From contig NZ_VORZ01000004.1 of assembly GCF_007997305.1 (NCBI RefSeq), positions 1-64,000 of the forward strand: a DNA stretch of 64,000 bases, written 5' to 3'. The notes under the pieces are model-generated. The model made no database searches and was not told where the DNA came from. It saw only the letters and a program-made list of their open reading frames with translations. The position numbers and the translations under genes are program-made. Source of the DNA: Psychrobacter frigidicola (lineage in GTDB: Bacteria > Pseudomonadota > Gammaproteobacteria > Pseudomonadales > Moraxellaceae). This document shows, in pieces, positions 44,436 to 56,252 of this stretch (the first letter of the stretch is position 1; each line of letters opens with the position of its first letter).

Positions 44436-45178
44436 TGGTAACTCCGATTGTTTAGCCAGATTTCGAGAGAAATCTATAGTTAAATGAATAATTGCGATAG
44501 AAAGGGCAAAGTTGATATTTAATTGTTTCAGAGAGCTCATCACTATCGCATAGCGCATAGTAGATGACCTTTTATAGAACTCTAAATTTTTTGCGGTATG
44601 ACTAATAAATACAAGCTATTATCGCCCTGCTTCAGTTTGAACAATAACCTCAAGGGTCCTGCGCTTATATATTTTTTGAGATGAGTCGCCAAATTCAATA
44701 TTAGCGCTTCATGTTTGGGACATTTACTTATGCCAGATGTTATTGACGTTTAGAGATGACGTTTCTTGAATATCGATTTCTAAGCGTACTTTATTGAAGG
44801 TATTGAAGCAATACCACAAACGTTACTGCGCCTCTCATCTCAATAAATTTTTTACTTTGCGACTCAAAGTCATGCAAGTAAGTCTTGTTAGCATTAGTCA
44901 ATGCTAGATAATGGTTTAACCTATCACATCAATCCACCATTATTTTGGTTTGTGAATTATTTTTAATACAGTATTTTATTCTTAAAAATTGACTATTGTT
45001 TACTTTTTTAATAAAGCATAGCCTAATAGGCTAGCATTATCATACAGATATGCTACTTAAATGAGATTTAATACTCTTAGGCATTAGATAGTTTAGTATT
45101 AATCTTCTAAGCATTTTTTAGCAAATACTTAGAAGATCGGAAAATAAATATGAGCTGGCTGATTGACATCACTCATTA
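44436..45178. other. Long AT-rich intergenic region, BLUF genes to ihfA
   Basis: About 740 bp without a recognisable gene, tRNA or terminator. It should contain the promoter of the BLUF pair. I see no clear consensus promoter and no repeats. Confidence 0.4.
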
Positions 45179-45478
45179 TTAAACATCAAATAAGCGCTCA
45201 TCAACTTTTTGGCGAAACTTCTGTCCTGTCTTAAACGTGACGACGCGGCGCGCAGAAACGTCCACAGGCTCACCTGTTTTTGGGTTACGACCCGGACGGC
45301 TGTTTTTATTTTTAAGCTCAAAGTTACCAAAGCCTGAGAGTTTTACCTCTTTACCATCGATTAAGCTTTCTGATAATTCATCAAAAAAATTCTCAACCAA
45401 ACAGCGCCCTTCTTGACGGGTGAGGTTAAGCTGATGCATTAAATGCTCAATCATGTCAGATTTGGTTAAGGTACTCAC
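45179..45478 (-). CDS. ihfA: Integration host factor subunit alpha
   Basis: A 99-aa DNA-bending protein, partner of IhfB. The HU/IHF fold with LSGFGNFELKNKNSRPGRNP and TGEPVDVSARRVVTFKTG is diagnostic, including the intercalating Pro in RNPKTG. The start is GTG, 7 bases after AAAGGAG. It follows pheT as in E. coli, but a hairpin terminator stands in the 240-bp gap, so it probably also has its own promoter. Confidence 0.97.
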   Translation of the reverse strand: MSTLTKSDMIEHLMHQLNLTRQEGRCLVENFFDELSESLIDGKEVKLSGFGNFELKNKNSRPGRNPKTGEPVDVSARRVVTFKTGQKFRQKVDERLFDV

Positions 45479-45627
45479 AGTACGACTCCTTTGCTATGTC
45501 GATATATCTAGATAACGTCAGATAGAGGTATGACGGATAACCTTGGCTATTATAAAGGGTTTTTACAGTTTTTTTAATAAATTGTGAAATAAAGTCCTTT
45601 ATTAATAACCAGTTAGCTCTCTGCATG

Positions 45628-45686
45628 AAAAAACAGCACTATTGACCTTACTAGGCTATAAAGCCTTGAGTTAAAATAGTGCTGTT
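45628..45686 (-). terminator. Branched intrinsic terminator after pheT
   Basis: On the minus strand AACAGCACTATT and AATAGTGCTGTT (plus 45675-45686 and 45632-45643) pair outside an inner AGGCT/AGCCT hairpin (45653-45666), followed by a T-tract toward ihfA. Confidence 0.78.
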
Positions 45687-45718
45687 CGTTTATTGTAAAT
45701 TATTACTGCTATCAAGCA

Positions 45719-48151
45719 TTAACTGTCGCGAAGTTGCGCGCCATGTTGCGTGGTTAAAGCGTTGACAACTTTATCAGTAATGACTTTAACCGCCTCATCA
45801 GATAGCGTTTGGCTCTTATCTTGCCAAGTAATGGCAAAAGCCAATGAGCGCTGATTTTTCGGTACGTTTTCACCTTGATAAACATCAAACAACCATAAAC
45901 CTGTCAATAACGCTCCAGCTGCTGCGCGTATCGTCGCTTGCAAAGTCTGTACGCTGATATCACTGTCCACTAAAATGGCAATATCGCGGCGTACTTGTGG
46001 GAATTTACTTGGCGTTACGATAGCGTTCTGCTCACGGGCTAGCGTTAACAGAGGTGCTAACTCCAGTTGTGCAACCCAAGTGACAGGCAAATCAAGCTGC
46101 TTAGCAGTATTGGGATGTAATTGACCGAGCCAGCCGATATAATGCTCGTCGATATATAACTTGGCGCTTTGACCCGGGTGTAAGAAATCTAAATCACTAC
46201 GCTCATAGCGAATGCGCGCGCTATCTAACTGTGCAGGAACTAATTGCTCAACGTCATGCTTGAGATCATAAAAATCCAGTGCCCGATTCTGATAGGCTTG
46301 CTCATCCCAGACATTACCAACCGCCACCAAAGCCATACTTGGGGTTTGTACTAAATCACTGATGCTACGACCAACAAAGCTAAGTCCGGTTTCAAAAAAA
46401 CGTACCCGTGATTGTTGACGATTAAGATTGTATTGCACGCAAGGCAACAGGCTTGATAATAAGGTACGGCGCATTACTGCCAAGTCACTAGAGATCGGAT
46501 TGGCAAGCGCCAATACTTCACCCAATGCTTCATCATCAATCAAAGCTTCTAACTTAGCATCACTAAAGCTAAAGCTAATCGCTTCCATATAACCGGCATC
46601 AACTAAGGCCAGTTTCATCTCATAAGTCAAATCAGCAGTATCATCATAATCCATGCTGACTTGCAAATGCGGCAAGGTACTTGGAATATTATCGTAACCA
46701 TAAATGCGCGCAATCTCTTCAATCAAATCCTCTTTGATACTTAAATCAAAGCGATACGATGGCGGGGTGCAAATGAGCGCATCGGCCGTTTGTTCTACAA
46801 TGAGTCCTAATTGGGTTAAAATACGCACCATCAAATCCGGTGAAATTTCAATACCGATGACATCGCGAACTTTAGCTATCGGTAAGGTAATAGGAGTACG
46901 CGCTGGCAGTTGCTCATTATGTTCAGACTTAGCTATTGATCCTGCTTGTCCGCCAGTAATACTGGTAATTAAGTCACGCGCACGTGCCAAAGCTTGTGCT
47001 GGCAATTCAAAATCGACTCCGCGCTCAAAGCGTTGTGAGGCATCGGTATGTAGACCAAAACGGCGAGCTCGCCCAGCAATAGCTAATGGGCTAAAAAAAG
47101 CACTTTCTAACAAAATATTAGTCGTCTTATCAGTGACACTACTACGCTGACCTCCCATAATACCGGCCAATGCCAGTACACCTTTGTCATCGGCAATAAC
47201 CAACTCATCACCCGTTAGGCTAATGGTCTGCTCATTGAGTAAAGTAATGGTTTCTTTTGGCTGCGCTAAACGCACATTGATATCACCGACAATGCTATCG
47301 GCATCAAAAGCGTGTAGCGGTTGCCCAAACTCCATCAGCACGTAATTTGTCAAATCGACCAAGAAGTTATGTGAGCGTAACCCTGACTGAACCAGTGCAT
47401 CTTGCATCCATTTAGGGGTGTCAATACTGCGGTCAATATCATTAATAGACTGTAATAAATAGCGCGGACAGGCGTCCGGCGCATTTACAGTTACGCTAGG
47501 CGTAGAATGAGTATCGTCAGACGCTTGCGACTCAGTCTGCGAAATATTAATAGTATCAGGAGTCTGTACAGGCAAATCATTCATAACTGAAATCTCGCGC
47601 GCGATACCACGTACGCTAAAACAATCACCACGGTTAGGAGTAATGGCAATATCGAATATCTGGTTGTCTAAACCTAAGTATTCACGAATATCAGTGCCAA
47701 TTGGGGCATCCTCTGGCAGCTCAAGCAAGCCATCTATATCGTCAGTCAAATCAATCTCAGAGGCGCCGCATAGCATGCCATTTGAAGCAATGCCGCGTAG
47801 CTCGCTCGCTTTAATATGAAAGCCCGCTTTATCATTACTGCTGTCATTGGTGGGCAATACGGCACCAACGGTAGCAACTGGCGCTTTCATACCAACGCGG
47901 ACGTTAGGCGCACCGCATACAATTTGAATAGGCACATCGTTACCAATATTGACCTGAGTGACGCGCAATTTGTCAGCATCTGGATGGGGCTCAACGCTGA
48001 TAACCTCACCTACTACCACACCATTAAAGGCACGGGCGACCGCATATTGGTCATCAATTTCAAGCCCAGCCATCGTTAGCTGTTCGGCCAATTGCTCACT
48101 GGTATTGGCAGGGTTTACCCATTGACGTAGCCACTGTTCGCTAATTTTCAT
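45719..48151 (-). CDS. pheT: Phenylalanyl-tRNA synthetase beta subunit
   Basis: Large subunit of the alpha2-beta2 enzyme. 810 aa, within the usual size. The N-terminal tRNA-binding EMAP/OB domain (PHPDADKLRVTQVNIGND near residue 57), the B3/B4 editing domain (around residues 210-390), the B5 domain, a catalytic-like core and a C-terminal FDX-ACB anticodon-binding domain (SKFPQVRRDIAILVDSDIS onward) appear in order. It follows pheS by 120 bp. Confidence 0.97.
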   Translation of the reverse strand: MKISEQWLRQWVNPANTSEQLAEQLTMAGLEIDDQYAVARAFNGVVVGEVISVEPHPDADKLRVTQVNIGNDVPIQIVCGAPNVRVGMKAPVATVGAVLPTNDSSNDKAGFHIKASELRGIASNGMLCGASEIDLTDDIDGLLELPEDAPIGTDIREYLGLDNQIFDIAITPNRGDCFSVRGIAREISVMNDLPVQTPDTINISQTESQASDDTHSTPSVTVNAPDACPRYLLQSINDIDRSIDTPKWMQDALVQSGLRSHNFLVDLTNYVLMEFGQPLHAFDADSIVGDINVRLAQPKETITLLNEQTISLTGDELVIADDKGVLALAGIMGGQRSSVTDKTTNILLESAFFSPLAIAGRARRFGLHTDASQRFERGVDFELPAQALARARDLITSITGGQAGSIAKSEHNEQLPARTPITLPIAKVRDVIGIEISPDLMVRILTQLGLIVEQTADALICTPPSYRFDLSIKEDLIEEIARIYGYDNIPSTLPHLQVSMDYDDTADLTYEMKLALVDAGYMEAISFSFSDAKLEALIDDEALGEVLALANPISSDLAVMRRTLLSSLLPCVQYNLNRQQSRVRFFETGLSFVGRSISDLVQTPSMALVAVGNVWDEQAYQNRALDFYDLKHDVEQLVPAQLDSARIRYERSDLDFLHPGQSAKLYIDEHYIGWLGQLHPNTAKQLDLPVTWVAQLELAPLLTLAREQNAIVTPSKFPQVRRDIAILVDSDISVQTLQATIRAAAGALLTGLWLFDVYQGENVPKNQRSLAFAITWQDKSQTLSDEAVKVITDKVVNALTTQHGAQLRDS

Positions 48152-48273
48152 AAATATCTCTGATCAAAATAAATGTAATAAAAGAGTCATGGCAGCCGCG
48201 TTATTTGCTTACTGGTTATGTTATTAATAAGCAAAAATTTAGAACGCTTAACCTGCTAACTTAACCAGTCAAC

Positions 48274-49643
<1,370 letters not shown>

Positions 49644-50000
49644 TTATGCCAATGCTGCTTTTGCTTTTTCAACCAATACGCTGAAAGTTGCTGCATCATG
49701 CATAGCGATGTCAGCAAGTACGCGACGGTCAACAGTGATGTTGGCGTGTTTCATGCCATTAATAAAGCGGCTATAGCTTAAACCGTTTAAGCGTGCACCA
49801 GCATTAATACGCGCAATCCAAAGACGACGGAAGCTACGTTTTTTGTTGCGACGGTCACGATATGCATATTGTCCAGCTTTAGTTACCGCTTGTACTGCTA
49901 CGCGGTAAACACGTGAACGGGCACCGTAGTAACCTTTTGCACGTTTTAAGATTTTTTTGTGACGGCGATTCGCCTGTACACCACGTTTTACACGGGCCAT
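49644..50000 (-). CDS. rplT: 50S ribosomal protein L20
   Basis: A 118-aa basic assembly protein of the large subunit. [32 protein letters not shown] and [11 protein letters not shown] are classic L20 segments. It follows rpmI by 144 bp; in E. coli L20 represses the operon by binding its leader. Confidence 0.98.
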   Translation of the reverse strand: MARVKRGVQANRRHKKILKRAKGYYGARSRVYRVAVQAVTKAGQYAYRDRRNKKRSFRRLWIARINAGARLNGLSYSRFINGMKHANITVDRRVLADIAMHDAATFSVLVEKAKAALA

Positions 50001-50144
50001 AATTTACTCCAAGATATTTTAATTAACACTGAGTGATTAATATTCAGTAGTCACTATTCAGTAATCGATATTCGGTGACAGCGATGCGGTATAAATACCC
50101 GCAGAGCTGGCATATTGCAAAGTCATCTAAATGACGATAGTCGA

Positions 50145-50342
50145 TTAGATGTATGGGCACATACGACGAACTGCTGCTTCGTCAGACTTGTCCACCATCT
50201 TCATACCACGCAACTGACGAATACGCTTAGCTGATTTCTTGGTCAAAATATGACTTTTAAATGCTTGCTTACGCTTGAAGCCATTCGCTGTTCTTTTAAA
50301 ACGTTTGGCGGCGCCGCTTTTGGTTTTCATCTTCACTTTCAT
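50145..50342 (-). CDS. rpmI: 50S ribosomal protein L35
   Basis: A 65-aa basic protein with [21 protein letters not shown] and the C-terminal RRMCPY typical of L35. AAAGAGGCAATCACTC precedes the ATG. In most gammaproteobacteria infC lies directly upstream, but here the next gene is on the opposite strand, and a promoter (50422-50451) directly serves rpmI. Confidence 0.97.
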   Translation of the reverse strand: MKVKMKTKSGAAKRFKRTANGFKRKQAFKSHILTKKSAKRIRQLRGMKMVDKSDEAAVRRMCPYI

Positions 50343-50910
50343 GAGTGATTGCCTCTTTATCTTCAGTAGAACCTGGTCGTCAAATAGCTAACTTACTATT
50401 TGCCTCGAGGTGGGAGGCGCTATTTTAGCAGAAGTGTAGCTATTTTGCCAAGCTAAGTTTTAGTACCTAATTCAACCACTCTTAACTGGATAACATTTTT
50501 TAATGATTTAACCTTTAGCACTCTAGCATTTACTCTATTAAAGTTTAATCAGTTTTTATACCTTCTTTTATTTTAGCTATGTTTTAATATTAATAATTTC
50601 TTAATATTGATATTAGTGATGATTGTGATATATAGTAAAAATAGACATATGTTTGATAAATAATATAAAATAAGACTAAATAAACTGACCGCTCATTCCT
50701 AAATAGATTGAATGTATGCTTAAGCTATGCTTAAGTAGTTGCTGAGTGGGCGTCGTCTTTTAAGGCCTCTTGATTCCGCCCCATTTATAAAGATAGGGGT
50801 TGGCATGGTATATAGTTATAACTGATTGTAACACGGCCAGCTTATACAATTTTTACCAGAGATAATCATTATATATCGGTCATTATGTATCAATAAATTA
50901 GGAGATAACG
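50343..50910. other. Divergent intergenic region rpmI / thioesterase
   Basis: A 568-bp AT-rich gap. The rpmI promoter lies at 50422-50451. CCCC/GGGG can pair across 50779-50799. No infC remains, and no other coding frame was recognised. Confidence 0.45.
50422..50451 (-). promoter_or_regulatory. Predicted promoter of rpmI-rplT
   Basis: On minus, TTGGCA (50446-50451), 18-bp spacer and TAAAAT (50422-50427), followed by a GC-rich discriminator (AGCGCCTCCC). This layout suits a growth-regulated ribosomal promoter and gives a leader of about 70 bases. Confidence 0.6.
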
Positions 50911-51363
50911 TTGTCAGATCAAGAATTAATCTTCGATGACGAGGTGTTTGTTTTTGAGACGGTCATGCGCGTGCGCAGTACCGAAATCGATGGGGGTCAG
51001 TATCTGACTCTCGAATCGCTGACAACGCTATTGGCGGAAGCGCGGGCTCGTTTTTTGTATTCCAAAGGTATTCAAGAAATCAATGCAGATCATCAGGGCA
51101 TAATGGTCAATAACTTACATCTTAAAGTAATGAGCCGAGTCCGTGCGCGTGAAGAGCTGTTATTCGAGGTTGGCGTGGAACAACTGTCTGAAAACGGTGG
51201 AGAAATGGCTATTAAAGTGACTCGTATGCATGATGGCTCATTAGTAGCATTGGCTCGGCAACATTTCGTCAGTTATGACTACCGATTAGATAAAATTACG
51301 ACTCTAACCAGTATGATTCAAGAAGTGTTGAGTCCACCACCATTTGACATCCTAATGACCTAA
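50911..51363 (+). CDS. Hot-dog fold thioesterase-like protein
   Basis: A 150-aa cytosolic protein starting at TTG, preceded by AGGAGATAACG. Segments such as TEIDGGQYLTLESLTTLLAE, ARFLYSKGI and HLKVMSRVRAREELLFEVGV match the 4-hydroxybenzoyl-CoA/YbgC-like acyl-CoA thioesterase fold. The typical catalytic Asp of the YDxDxxGHV motif is replaced by a TEID-G arrangement, so activity is uncertain. It lies 97 bp upstream of hisIE. Confidence 0.7.
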   Translation: MSDQELIFDDEVFVFETVMRVRSTEIDGGQYLTLESLTTLLAEARARFLYSKGIQEINADHQGIMVNNLHLKVMSRVRAREELLFEVGVEQLSENGGEMAIKVTRMHDGSLVALARQHFVSYDYRLDKITTLTSMIQEVLSPPPFDILMT

Positions 51364-51459
51364 GATAGATGCACTCTCCCATTAGTTTTAATACCGATAG
51401 CTTTACTGCAATGACGCTACTATTAATCACAACTCTATATATAAGATGACACACAGACT

Positions 51460-52311
51460 ATGACCGTACCTGCTTGGCTTACCACTATGACCTTTAATGC
51501 TGATGGCCTAATTCCTGCGATTGCTCAAGACGAGCAGTCAGGACGTATTTTGATGATGGCATGGATGAATGCCGAAGCGTTACAACTGACCGCGCAAACA
51601 CAGACCGCTGTTTATTTTTCACGCTCACGCAATAAGCTGTGGCATAAAGGGGAAACGTCTGGTCATACTCAACAAGTACATGATATTCGCTTAGACTGCG
51701 ATGCTGATGTGATTGTGTTGAGTGTCACTCAAGTTGGTGGTATCGCTTGTCACACAGGGCGCGAATCCTGCTTTTATCAACGCCTAGATTTATCAGGAGC
51801 TGAACCTACTTGGCAGACCGTTGATAGGATAATCAAAGATCCTGCTGATATTTATCATACTGATAACCATAATGCTTTAAATAATGATAGCCCAATCGAA
51901 GCGCTTGTAGATAAAGCAGCCACTATAGACAAAGCAAATAACAATACTCAGCCAAACAGCGCACCTATCTTACAGCAGCTTGATAGCGTTTTAGCGGAAC
52001 GCAAACAAGCGAATGCTGACAGCTCTTATGTGGCAAGCCTATACGCAAAAGGTTTGAACAAAATACTTGAAAAAGTAGGTGAAGAAGCGACTGAAAGCAT
52101 CATTGCTGCCAAAGACTTTGCCAATTGTGATGAGAACACAGATCAAGCAGGATTTGATGCTGCACGTCATGAGCTGATTTATGAAGTAGCAGATGTTTGG
52201 TTTCATACTTTAGTGGGTCTAGCGTGGTTCGATATTGAGTCAGACGCCGTTTTAAATGAGCTGGGACGACGCTTTGGACTGTCTGGTATCGATGAAAAAG
52301 CGGCGCGGTAA
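51460..52311 (+). CDS. hisIE: Bifunctional phosphoribosyl-AMP cyclohydrolase / phosphoribosyl-ATP pyrophosphatase
   Basis: Catalyses steps 2 and 3 of histidine synthesis. The N-terminal HisI domain (residues 1-125) has [29 protein letters not shown] and the metal Cys in [16 protein letters not shown] polar Asn-rich linker (about 130-170) joins the C-terminal HisE domain, with [17 protein letters not shown] and YEVADVWFH. 283 aa, longer than E. coli HisIE (203) because of the linker. It lies just before tatA, a pairing seen in many proteobacteria. Confidence 0.95.
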   Translation: MTVPAWLTTMTFNADGLIPAIAQDEQSGRILMMAWMNAEALQLTAQTQTAVYFSRSRNKLWHKGETSGHTQQVHDIRLDCDADVIVLSVTQVGGIACHTGRESCFYQRLDLSGAEPTWQTVDRIIKDPADIYHTDNHNALNNDSPIEALVDKAATIDKANNNTQPNSAPILQQLDSVLAERKQANADSSYVASLYAKGLNKILEKVGEEATESIIAAKDFANCDENTDQAGFDAARHELIYEVADVWFHTLVGLAWFDIESDAVLNELGRRFGLSGIDEKAAR

Positions 52312-52441
52312 CCTTAAGCTGGTAAGTAACTAAATTTGATTACGGCTGTTTTCACCTTTTATCATCAGTGCGCGTTATAATATAGCTAAGTTCGACGTAC
52401 TAAAATACATATCGGTCTTACCAAGACCTGAGGATAACGTT

Positions 52442-52726
52442 ATGGGTAGCTTTTCCATTACGCATTGGCTAATTTTGTTGGTGGTGGTGGTGGTCGTTTT
52501 TGGCACCTCCAAGCTTAAAAATGCTGGCAAAGATTTGGGCGGCGCGGTAAAAGGCTTTAAAGAAGCCGTTAAAGATGAAAACTTAGAACACAAAAACAAA
52601 CATCGTGTACTTGATCATGAAAGCAGTACTCGTGCTTCAGATACTCAATCAAGCACACGAGTAGGAACTCAGGTTGATGATATAGAAATCAGTCCTGCGC
52701 CAGTTGATGACCAACATAAGGTGTAA
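52442..52726 (+). CDS. tatA: Twin-arginine translocase subunit TatA
   Basis: A 94-aa pore-forming subunit of the Tat system, which exports folded proteins. One membrane helix ([16 protein letters not shown], residues 9-24) carries the FG hinge, followed by the amphipathic helix [20 protein letters not shown]. The tail is polar. First gene of tatABC; AGGATAACGTT precedes the ATG. Confidence 0.95.
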   Translation: MGSFSITHWLILLVVVVVVFGTSKLKNAGKDLGGAVKGFKEAVKDENLEHKNKHRVLDHESSTRASDTQSSTRVGTQVDDIEISPAPVDDQHKV

Positions 52727-52877
52727 AGCATGTTGCTTTTTGCCAGCAAATCTTAATGTTTAGAGACTTAGTATCTATTAACTTACTATTTAGGAGTTAG
52801 GCATTTAGAATGCCGATTCTTAAGATGGTTCGTTTTCTAATGCCTATTTGCTACCTTAATTACTATATTTGAGCGTT

Positions 52878-53615
52878 ATGTTTGATATCGGGTTTTCCGA
52901 ATTACTCCTATTTGGCGTCATTGCCTTAATTGTATTGGGCCCTGAGAAACTGCCGAAGGCTGCCCGTACGGCTGGCCAATGGTATGCCAAAATTCGCCGT
53001 ACGGTATCTACCTTACAGTCTGAGATAGAAGCTGAGTTTGATTTGGCCGAAACGCGTCAACAAATGCAAGATGAGATTGCCAAAATCCGTCAAACTGAAA
53101 CGGATATGAAGCGTGAACTGGCAGAGATGCGCGGTAGCATGAAGGAATTTGAATCTTCACAAAACCAAAGTTTAAACGCAGCACCAGAAACAGAGCTTCA
53201 ATACAAACAAGACCTAGAACCTATGGTTCATCCAAGACCAGACAGTCTTGGGCCTAAAAAGTCGATGCCGAAAGAGTTCAACTACGCTTATGGACAAGAG
53301 CAAACTCATCAGCCATTCCAGAGCGCAGAAGACACTTCAAAACTTTCAAATATCGATGATAATAACAACATAGCAGATGGTAAGTCTGCCAATGTCGCCG
53401 TGCAGCCCATCATTACCAAGCCATGGGAAAACATGTGGTTTCGTCTTGGCCCGTATGATAAAGCGCGCCGCTTACCTGCTCCGCCGTTACTACCAAACTA
53501 TAAAGCCGATAGCTTATTAAATTCAGCTTTAAATCAAACAAGCCTCAATGCTGCGCCAGCGTCTACACCTATAATTAGTCCCCCTTCTCTGGTTAAACAA
53601 GAGGCGGATAAATGA
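52878..53615 (+). CDS. tatB: Twin-arginine translocase subunit TatB
   Basis: A 245-aa Tat receptor subunit from ATG 52878 (the frame opens at TTG 52869). MFDIGFSELLLFGVIALIVL with the following GPEKLPKAARTAGQW is the hallmark TatB N-terminus. A coiled-coil region (about residues 40-105) follows, and the long polar tail is not conserved in the family. The stop overlaps the tatC start by four bases (ATGA). Confidence 0.96.
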   Translation: MFDIGFSELLLFGVIALIVLGPEKLPKAARTAGQWYAKIRRTVSTLQSEIEAEFDLAETRQQMQDEIAKIRQTETDMKRELAEMRGSMKEFESSQNQSLNAAPETELQYKQDLEPMVHPRPDSLGPKKSMPKEFNYAYGQEQTHQPFQSAEDTSKLSNIDDNNNIADGKSANVAVQPIITKPWENMWFRLGPYDKARRLPAPPLLPNYKADSLLNSALNQTSLNAAPASTPIISPPSLVKQEADK

Positions 53616-54481
53616 AATTATTTAAACGCCAAAAAAGTCGCCAAGAAAAAATAGCGGATTCAGAAGACCAAGCACAAACAGACAATTCTACTAATAGTAA
53701 AACTGACGATGTACTAAGTAACCTTGCAGACATGCCGATTACTGAGCATTTGATAGAGCTGCGCGCGCACTTAATCAAAATATGTGTGGCAGTTTTAATT
53801 ATATTTTTAGTGTTGGTAGGATTTTCGCGTGAGCTCTATAATTTTTTATCGGATCCGCTAGTGGCACAGCTGCCTGCCAACTCGACTATGATTGCTACCG
53901 ACATCACCTCCAACTTTATGGCACCGATTCGCTTAACAATATTTGTCGCCGCATTCTTTGCTATGCCTTATATCTTGTATCAAATCTGGTCATTTGTCGC
54001 TCCGGGCTTGTATAAAAAAGAGAAGAAAATTGCTATTCCGGTCTTATTATCTTCGATACTTTTATTCTATACGGGCGTCGCTTTTGCCTACTTTATTGTA
54101 TTAAAAGGGGTGTTAAAGTTCTTTATCACTTTTGCCCCGCAAAACGTCCTACCAATGACTGATATTGACAGCTACCTAAGCTTTGCTCTAAAACTATTTA
54201 TGGTGTTTGGCCTGACTTTTGAGATTCCTGTAGTCACGTTACTATTGATATTAGTCGGTATCGTCTCCATTCAGAGTCTTAAGGACAAGCGCCGCTATAT
54301 TATAGTGGGCTGTTTTGGTCTTTCTGCCGTAGTGACCCCGCCCGATGGCGTGTCAATGTTGATGCTGGCAATTCCGATGTGGTTGTTGTTTGAGCTGGGT
54401 TTATTTTTAGCACAAATATTAATTAAAGAGGAACGTAGTACAGACGTCATCTCAGAAAATGAGATATCAGAGAGCAACTAA
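53612..54481 (+). CDS. tatC: Twin-arginine translocase subunit TatC
   Basis: A 289-aa six-helix membrane protein that recognises twin-arginine signal peptides. PITEHLIELRAHLIKI near residue 40 (E at the signal-binding site) and SFVAPGLYKKEKK near residue 130 are TatC signatures. The N-terminal 30 residues are an extra polar segment. Start overlaps tatB, giving translational coupling. Confidence 0.97.
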   Translation: MKLFKRQKSRQEKIADSEDQAQTDNSTNSKTDDVLSNLADMPITEHLIELRAHLIKICVAVLIIFLVLVGFSRELYNFLSDPLVAQLPANSTMIATDITSNFMAPIRLTIFVAAFFAMPYILYQIWSFVAPGLYKKEKKIAIPVLLSSILLFYTGVAFAYFIVLKGVLKFFITFAPQNVLPMTDIDSYLSFALKLFMVFGLTFEIPVVTLLLILVGIVSIQSLKDKRRYIIVGCFGLSAVVTPPDGVSMLMLAIPMWLLFELGLFLAQILIKEERSTDVISENEISESN

Positions 54482-54645
54482 AATTGGATTAAGCGTTGTT
54501 TTTTATTTGAGCGTTTTTACTCAATAGTTTTCCATTGATTAACTTCTTTCTTTTATTTATTACTATCCTATTACTCACCAGCCAGCCATTGACTATTCAG
54601 TGGCTTTTTTTACCCCCGTCATTTTCGCACTTCAGGTAACGTTTT

Positions 54646-56142
54646 ATGTCTGCATCTATGCCCGCTTATATGAGCCATCCCACCGATGAGCAACTCAATG
54701 CCCTCAACATGGCGATGGATCGTAAGTCTTTTAAAGTGGTAGCCTATGCTGGCGCGGGTAAAACCACGACCTTAAAACTTATTGGTGAGCGTTTGCCTGG
54801 ACGCGGGTTATATCTAGCCTTTAATAAAGCGATTGCCAATGATGCACGGCAAAAATTCCCGTCGCATGTAGACTGCCGCACCTTTCATTCGCTAGCTTAT
54901 CGGCATGTCGGACGTGATATCACTGCCAAGCTATCATTGCCACGCTTTTCGCCCAAACGCCTAGGCGACGACTTAGGCTTGCAGCCCGTACAAGTGCGCA
55001 GGCAAATGGATGGGGTCAATAAGTACATTACGTTAACCCCTGCAAGGCTGGCGCGCTTCGTCAGTGATGCAGTCAGTAACTTTTGTAGTACGCATGCCAG
55101 CTACCCGGCGCCGCGCCATATTGAATTTCCAAAATGGCTCGATGGTTCCGATGCCGAGCAACTGCGTGAAATGCTCTACCCTGCCGTTGAGCAGCGTTGG
55201 TTACAATCGATTGATTCACGCCATCCGGCAGGTATCGGTCATGATATTTATCTAAAACTATGGGCATTATCCAAACCTAGTATTCCAGCGGACTTTATCT
55301 TATTTGATGAAGCCCAAGATGCAGACCCGTTAATGATGGGAATCTTAACCCAGCAATCAAAACAAGTCATTTATGTGGGGGATGCCCATCAGCAGATTTA
55401 TGAATGGCGCGGTGCGGTTAATGCGATGAAAAAGCTACCACTACCGCAGACTTTATTGACCCAATCGTTTCGCTTTGGTGACCCGATTGCAGAAGTTGCC
55501 AATACCTTACTAAAAGCCTTACAAGAGGACGTGCCATTAATTGGTAATCCTAATAAACAATCTTCAACCGAAAAAGGGTTGGTACATAGTAAAAAAGATG
55601 CCATCTTATGCCGAACCAATGCGGCGGCGATGTCGCAGTTATTAACAGGCTTAAAGTTAGGCCATCGGGTAGCGTTACAGGCTGATACAGATCGTATGCT
55701 GAAATTCTGTCAAGCCGCAGAAAACTTAAAAAATGGTAAGTCTGCGTATGGGGTACCGGAGCTGGCCTATTTTTATAACTGGTCTGATGTACAAGAGTAT
55801 TCTGAAACTTCGGAAGGTAGCGACCTGAAAACCTTGGTTAAACTGGTCGATGATCATGGTACCAGTGTATTAAGCCAAGCGGTAAATAGCTTGACCCGTA
55901 TTGAAAATGCTGATTACGTCATCTCCACCGCTCATAAAGCAAAAGGGCTTGAATGGGGGCGCGTGCAACTCGATGATGATTTTTATTACGATGTCACGAC
56001 CAACGGTATTAAAATTAATCCTGAAGAGTTACGCTTGCTGTATGTTGCCTGTACTCGCGCGCAATCCAACTTAGATATTGATAATATTAAAGACTTAATA
56101 TTGGGATTGCAGTCTGGGAAAAAAGTGATTTATGGCAGCTAA
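54646..56142 (+). CDS. SF1 (UvrD-like) DNA helicase
   Basis: A 498-aa ATP-dependent helicase. Walker A is VVAYAGAGKTTTLKLI near residue 30, motif Ia is LYLAFNKAIANDA, motif II is ILFDEAQDADPL near residue 220, motif III is YVGDAHQQIYEWRGA, and motif VI is RLLYVACTRAQSNLDI near residue 465. It lacks the accessory domains of UvrD/Rep and resembles the short FBH1-like bacterial helicases. Role in repair or recombination is inferred. No associated nuclease gene is next to it. Confidence 0.85.
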   Translation: MSASMPAYMSHPTDEQLNALNMAMDRKSFKVVAYAGAGKTTTLKLIGERLPGRGLYLAFNKAIANDARQKFPSHVDCRTFHSLAYRHVGRDITAKLSLPRFSPKRLGDDLGLQPVQVRRQMDGVNKYITLTPARLARFVSDAVSNFCSTHASYPAPRHIEFPKWLDGSDAEQLREMLYPAVEQRWLQSIDSRHPAGIGHDIYLKLWALSKPSIPADFILFDEAQDADPLMMGILTQQSKQVIYVGDAHQQIYEWRGAVNAMKKLPLPQTLLTQSFRFGDPIAEVANTLLKALQEDVPLIGNPNKQSSTEKGLVHSKKDAILCRTNAAAMSQLLTGLKLGHRVALQADTDRMLKFCQAAENLKNGKSAYGVPELAYFYNWSDVQEYSETSEGSDLKTLVKLVDDHGTSVLSQAVNSLTRIENADYVISTAHKAKGLEWGRVQLDDDFYYDVTTNGIKINPEELRLLYVACTRAQSNLDIDNIKDLILGLQSGKKVIYGS

Positions 56143-56252
56143 GACTTTAGCTACGCTCGTTCTTCACAGCACAGCTTTTACCTACTAACTATATCCATAA
56201 AAATTTCCGTAATTTTTAATTATGACCAACTACCAATGAATAATAGATATTA

